DNA of 64,000 bases, taken from the NCBI GenBank assembly GCA_032052615.1, contig DAMBWF010000003.1, forward strand, positions 248,001 through 312,000, read 5' to 3'. Origin of the DNA: Pseudomonas_T sp032052615 (GTDB lineage: Bacteria; Pseudomonadota; Gammaproteobacteria; Pseudomonadales; Pseudomonadaceae). Within the stretch, counting starts at the first letter, position 1, and every line of letters starts with the position of its first letter. The notes under the pieces were generated by a model. That model was not told the DNA's origin, did no database searches, and worked only from the letters and a program-made list of their open reading frames with translations. The translations under genes were made by a program, and so were the position numbers. Positions 61,030 to 64,000 of the stretch are shown piece by piece.

Positions 61030-62217
61030 ATGAACCGACTCATGGGACCGCCCGGCGGGACCCCCGTGGACAGCGGGGCCTACACCGACCTGAATCGCCT
61101 GGCGCAACTGAAGGTGGGCAAGCAGCGCGACAGCGAAGGCAATATTCGCAAGGTCGCCCAGGAGTTCGAATCGCTGTTCCTCAACGAAATGCTCAAGTCC
61201 ATGCGCTCGGCCAACGAGGCGCTGGGGGAGGGCAACTTCATGAACAGCGAAACCACCAAGCAGTACCAGGACATGTACGACCAGCAATTGTCCGTCAGCC
61301 TGTCCAAGCAGGCCGGCGGCATTGGCCTGGCGGATGTGCTGGTGCGCCAGCTCGGCCCGAACAAGCACGCCGTCGCCAAGCGCGACCCGTTCGCCCAGGT
61401 GGGCGAGACTCAGCAGGCCAAATGGCCGGCGAGCAAGGCCGGGAAGGCCCTGCCCATCCCGGAACCGGGGCGCGACGACTCCACGCAACTGAACCGCCGG
61501 CGCCTGGCCCTGCCGGGCAAGCTCGCCGACCGGCTGTTGGCCGGCATCGTGCCGAGCGCCAGCGATACCTTCGCCGATACCCGGAACCTGGCGAACGCCG
61601 AATGGGCGCCGGCGAAAAGCTATGCGGCGCCCCGGGATCCGGCATTGAACGTGTCGGGGATCGAGGCAAGCGCCGGCCGGCGCATCGCCCAGCCGCCCCT
61701 GGCGCCCGCCAAGTCGGCGTTCTCCTCCGCCCAGGAGTTCGTCTCGACCATGCTGCCGCTGGCCGAATCGGCCGCCAAGCGTATCGGCGTGGATGCCCGC
61801 TACCTGGTGGCCCAGGCAGCCCTGGAAACCGGTTGGGGCAAGTCGATCATTCGCAATCAGGACGGCAGCACCAGTCATAACCTGTTCGGCATCAAGGCCC
61901 AGGGGGACTGGAGCGGTGGGTCGGCGCGCGCGCTGACCACGGAATACACCGGCGGCAAGGCGGTCAAAGAAGCCGCACGGTTCCGCGCTTACTCGTCGTT
62001 CGAGCAGAGCTTCCAGGACTACGTGAGTTTTCTGCAGGGCAACGCCCGCTATCAAGATGCGCTGGGCGTGGCCGATAAACCGGAACGCTTCGTGCGGGAA
62101 TTGCAGAACGCCGGCTACGCGACCGACCCGAACTACGCACGCAAGATCGGGCAGATCGCGAAGCAGATGCAAACCTATCAGACCGTTGCCGCCGCCGGTA
62201 CGGTAACGCGTTCATGA
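61030..62217 (+). CDS. flgJ: FlgJ, rod-cap and peptidoglycan hydrolase
   Basis: A 395-residue two-domain protein. The N-terminal rod-binding domain has RKVAQEFESLFLNEMLKSMR. A Pro/Ala-rich linker (about 130-240) separates a C-terminal glucosaminidase domain with the catalytic Glu in LVAQAALETGWGKSII, then HNLFGIKAQGDWSGGS. It cuts peptidoglycan to let the rod through and acts as a rod cap. Start supported by GAGGAGG, 10 bases past flgI. Confidence 0.96.
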   Translation: MNRLMGPPGGTPVDSGAYTDLNRLAQLKVGKQRDSEGNIRKVAQEFESLFLNEMLKSMRSANEALGEGNFMNSETTKQYQDMYDQQLSVSLSKQAGGIGLADVLVRQLGPNKHAVAKRDPFAQVGETQQAKWPASKAGKALPIPEPGRDDSTQLNRRRLALPGKLADRLLAGIVPSASDTFADTRNLANAEWAPAKSYAAPRDPALNVSGIEASAGRRIAQPPLAPAKSAFSSAQEFVSTMLPLAESAAKRIGVDARYLVAQAALETGWGKSIIRNQDGSTSHNLFGIKAQGDWSGGSARALTTEYTGGKAVKEAARFRAYSSFEQSFQDYVSFLQGNARYQDALGVADKPERFVRELQNAGYATDPNYARKIGQIAKQMQTYQTVAAAGTVTRS

Positions 62218-62226
62218 GGTTGAACC

Positions 62227-64000
62227 ATGGCTGACCTACTTTCCATCGGGCTCTCCGGCCTCAAATCGACCCAGATCGCGCTGGCCACGACCGGGCACAA
62301 CATTTCCAACGTCAACACGCCCGGCTATTCCCGCCAGCAGTCCGTGCAGCAATCCAACATCCCCGAGGCCACCGGCTCGGGGTACATCGGGACGGGCAGC
62401 CGGGTGGTGGACGTGCGCCGCCTGGCCAGCGAATTCCTCTCCGCCCAGTTGCGATCCGCCACCAGCCAGAACAGCGAATCCCAAGCGTTTCGCGGGCAGA
62501 TCGAACAGCTCGATTCGCTGCTCTCCAGCAGCACCACCGGCATCAGCCCGTCCTTGCAGGCGTTCTTCACCTCGCTGCAGACGGCGGCCCAGAACCCTTC
62601 GTCCATCGCCGGCCGCGAGGCCGTGCTGACGGCTTCGCAGAACCTCTCCAGTTCGTTCAACACGCTGTACGACCAACTGGACAAGCAGAACTCGCTGATC
62701 AACCAGCAACTGGGCGCGCTGACCACCCAGGTCAACGCCATGGCCACCAGCGTGGCGAGCTACAACCAGTCCATTACCGCCGCCCGGGCCAACGGCGCCG
62801 AGCCCAACGACCTGCTGGATGCCCGCGACGAAGTGGTGCGCCGCCTGTCGGAAATGATGGGCGTGCAATCCGTGGAACAGAGCGACGGCAGCATCAACCT
62901 GTTCATCGGCACCGGGCAGCCCCTGGTGGTCGGGACCAACCCCTCGCAATTGCAGGCGGTGGCGGGCGAGGCGGACCCGTCGCGCTTCCAGATCCAGATG
63001 GTCACCAACGGCGTGCCGCAGAACATCACCAGCCAGATCACCGGGGGAGAGGTCGGCGGCTTGCTGGCCTACCGCGATACCGTCCTGGACAAGTCCTACA
63101 ACACCCTGGGCCAGGTGGCGCTGACGGTTTCCGACACCATCAACAAGCAATTGGGCCAGGGCCTGGACCTCGCCGGTCGGGTAGGGGTCAACCTGTTCAG
63201 CGACATCAACGAGGCCCAGGCGGCTTCCCTGCGGGTACTGCCCAACGCGAACAACACCAGCAACGCCAGTGGCGTGCTGAACATCACCGACACCACCAAG
63301 CTGACCAGCAGCGACTACCGCCTGGATTACGACGGCACCACTTTCACCGCTCGGCGCCTGAGCGACAACGCGCCGATGACCGTCACGGTGTCCGGCACGT
63401 CGCCCTACAACCTGTCGTTCAAGGACGCGGCCGGCGTCGACCAGGGCTTCCAGGTGCAACTGGGCAGCCTGCCGGCGGCCAACGACAGCTTCACCCTGCA
63501 GCCCACCCGCCGCGGGGCGAGTACCATGACCAGTGTCCTGAAGCAGCCCGACCAGTTGGCCTTTTCCGGCTCGGTGAATGCCCAGGCCACCACCAACAAT
63601 CGCGGCACCGGCACCATCGGTCAGCCTTCCCTGATCAATGGGCCCTCGCCGATCAACACGGCGGACCTGCAACGCCTGTTCGGCGCCAACGGCGTGTCGC
63701 TCGGCTACGATGCCGCCACCCATACCCTGAACACAGGCGGCTTGCCGGCCGGCGCCACCCTGAGCTACGTCTCGCCATCCAACTCGGCCCTGGTGCCGGG
63801 GCAGAACAACACGTTGCGGCTGAACTACACCGACCCGGTGACTAGCAACAGCTATACCTACGAATTCACCCTGAGCGGCATTCCCCAGAGCGGGGACAGC
63901 TTCTCCCTGGCATTCAACGCCTCCGGGGTGTCGGACAACCGCAACGCCCTGGCGCTGGTAGCCCTGCAGAGCAAGCCGACGGTCAATGTGGGCAATACTC
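62227..64000 (+). CDS. flgK: FlgK, hook-filament junction protein (partial, runs off the window)
   Basis: 591 codons are visible from ATG 62227 (GAGG upstream) with no stop, so the 3' end lies beyond the window. The N-terminus is MADLLSIGLSGLKSTQIALA followed by TTGHNISNVNTPGYSRQQ, the flagellin-like D0 motif of FlgK. Within residues about 190-240 are DLLDARDEVVRRLSEMMGVQ and VGGLLAYRDTVLDKSYNTLG. FlgK, chaperoned by FlgN, joins hook to filament. flgL would be expected next. Confidence 0.95.
   Translation, partial: MADLLSIGLSGLKSTQIALATTGHNISNVNTPGYSRQQSVQQSNIPEATGSGYIGTGSRVVDVRRLASEFLSAQLRSATSQNSESQAFRGQIEQLDSLLSSSTTGISPSLQAFFTSLQTAAQNPSSIAGREAVLTASQNLSSSFNTLYDQLDKQNSLINQQLGALTTQVNAMATSVASYNQSITAARANGAEPNDLLDARDEVVRRLSEMMGVQSVEQSDGSINLFIGTGQPLVVGTNPSQLQAVAGEADPSRFQIQMVTNGVPQNITSQITGGEVGGLLAYRDTVLDKSYNTLGQVALTVSDTINKQLGQGLDLAGRVGVNLFSDINEAQAASLRVLPNANNTSNASGVLNITDTTKLTSSDYRLDYDGTTFTARRLSDNAPMTVTVSGTSPYNLSFKDAAGVDQGFQVQLGSLPAANDSFTLQPTRRGASTMTSVLKQPDQLAFSGSVNAQATTNNRGTGTIGQPSLINGPSPINTADLQRLFGANGVSLGYDAATHTLNTGGLPAGATLSYVSPSNSALVPGQNNTLRLNYTDPVTSNSYTYEFTLSGIPQSGDSFSLAFNASGVSDNRNALALVALQSKPTVNVGNT

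Overview
The window is GC-rich gammaproteobacterial chromosome. It most resembles the genus Pseudomonas, near the P. aeruginosa group. The evidence is the set and order of core genes: flgZ-flgN-flgM-flgA/cheV-cheR, tandem fadD2-fadD1, hrpA, phoA, a HIT protein, a FabH-like synthase, a FadL-type porin, sseA, rnd-ycgL, ycgN and flgB-K. As I remember the PAO1 map, these fall in about PA3286-PA3353, PA1288-PA1299 and PA1077 onwards. No rRNA, tRNA, CRISPR array, transposase or phage gene was seen.

Layout. 1-3810: the flgZ start, flgN, flgM and flgA on the minus strand, with cheV and cheR diverging. There is a FliA-type promoter before flgMN and a sigma-54-like site before flgA. 3867-9133: a lipid block with an alpha/beta hydrolase that reads in frame into a MaoC hydratase, then two acyl-CoA ligases. 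9379-13635: hrpA, interrupted by an in-frame repeat-bearing insert. 14078-15947: an ArsR/SRPBCC pair, a ClpP2-like protease and a frameshifted acetyltransferase. 16560-23486: a six-gene biosynthetic operon (two 2-oxoglutarate/Fe(II) oxygenases, two ATP-grasp ligases, an FAD/NAD(P) protein, an MFS exporter). 23536-28035: rnz, DUF445, LysE exporter, AraC regulator and a small HdeA-like secreted protein. 28623-34767: a five-gene operon (AfsA hotdog, ICMT-type methyltransferase, PEP-synthase/rifampin-phosphotransferase-like enzyme, UbiA prenyltransferase, extended SDR). 34779-44346: a class A beta-lactamase, a PLP dehydratase, regulators, a GATase-like protein, HIT, phoA with a Pho box, a Sat-like acetyltransferase, an FNT channel and a FabH-like synthase. 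44530-54240: FadL porin, sulfurtransferase, a flavoprotein, HPF-like protein, rnd-ycgL-dehydrogenase, ycgN, a secreted metallopeptidase and a MocR regulator. 54455-64000: flgB-C-D-E and flgF-G-H-I-J-K. Each flagellar set has its own sigma-54 promoter, and they are separated by a strong terminator. flgK runs off the window.

The core genes cover motility (proximal rod, hook and chemotaxis) and fatty-acid use (fadD1/2, MaoC, FabH-like, FadL). The two operons at 16.5-23.5 kb and 28.6-34.8 kb are the accessory parts most likely to encode undescribed small molecules. The first suggests a hydroxylated amino-acid or dipeptide product that is exported. The second suggests a butenolide/butyrolactone-type lipid that is methylated, phospho-transferred and prenylated. 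Both follow AT-richer, structured non-coding regions. All functions come from motifs and translations read by eye. No database search was run.
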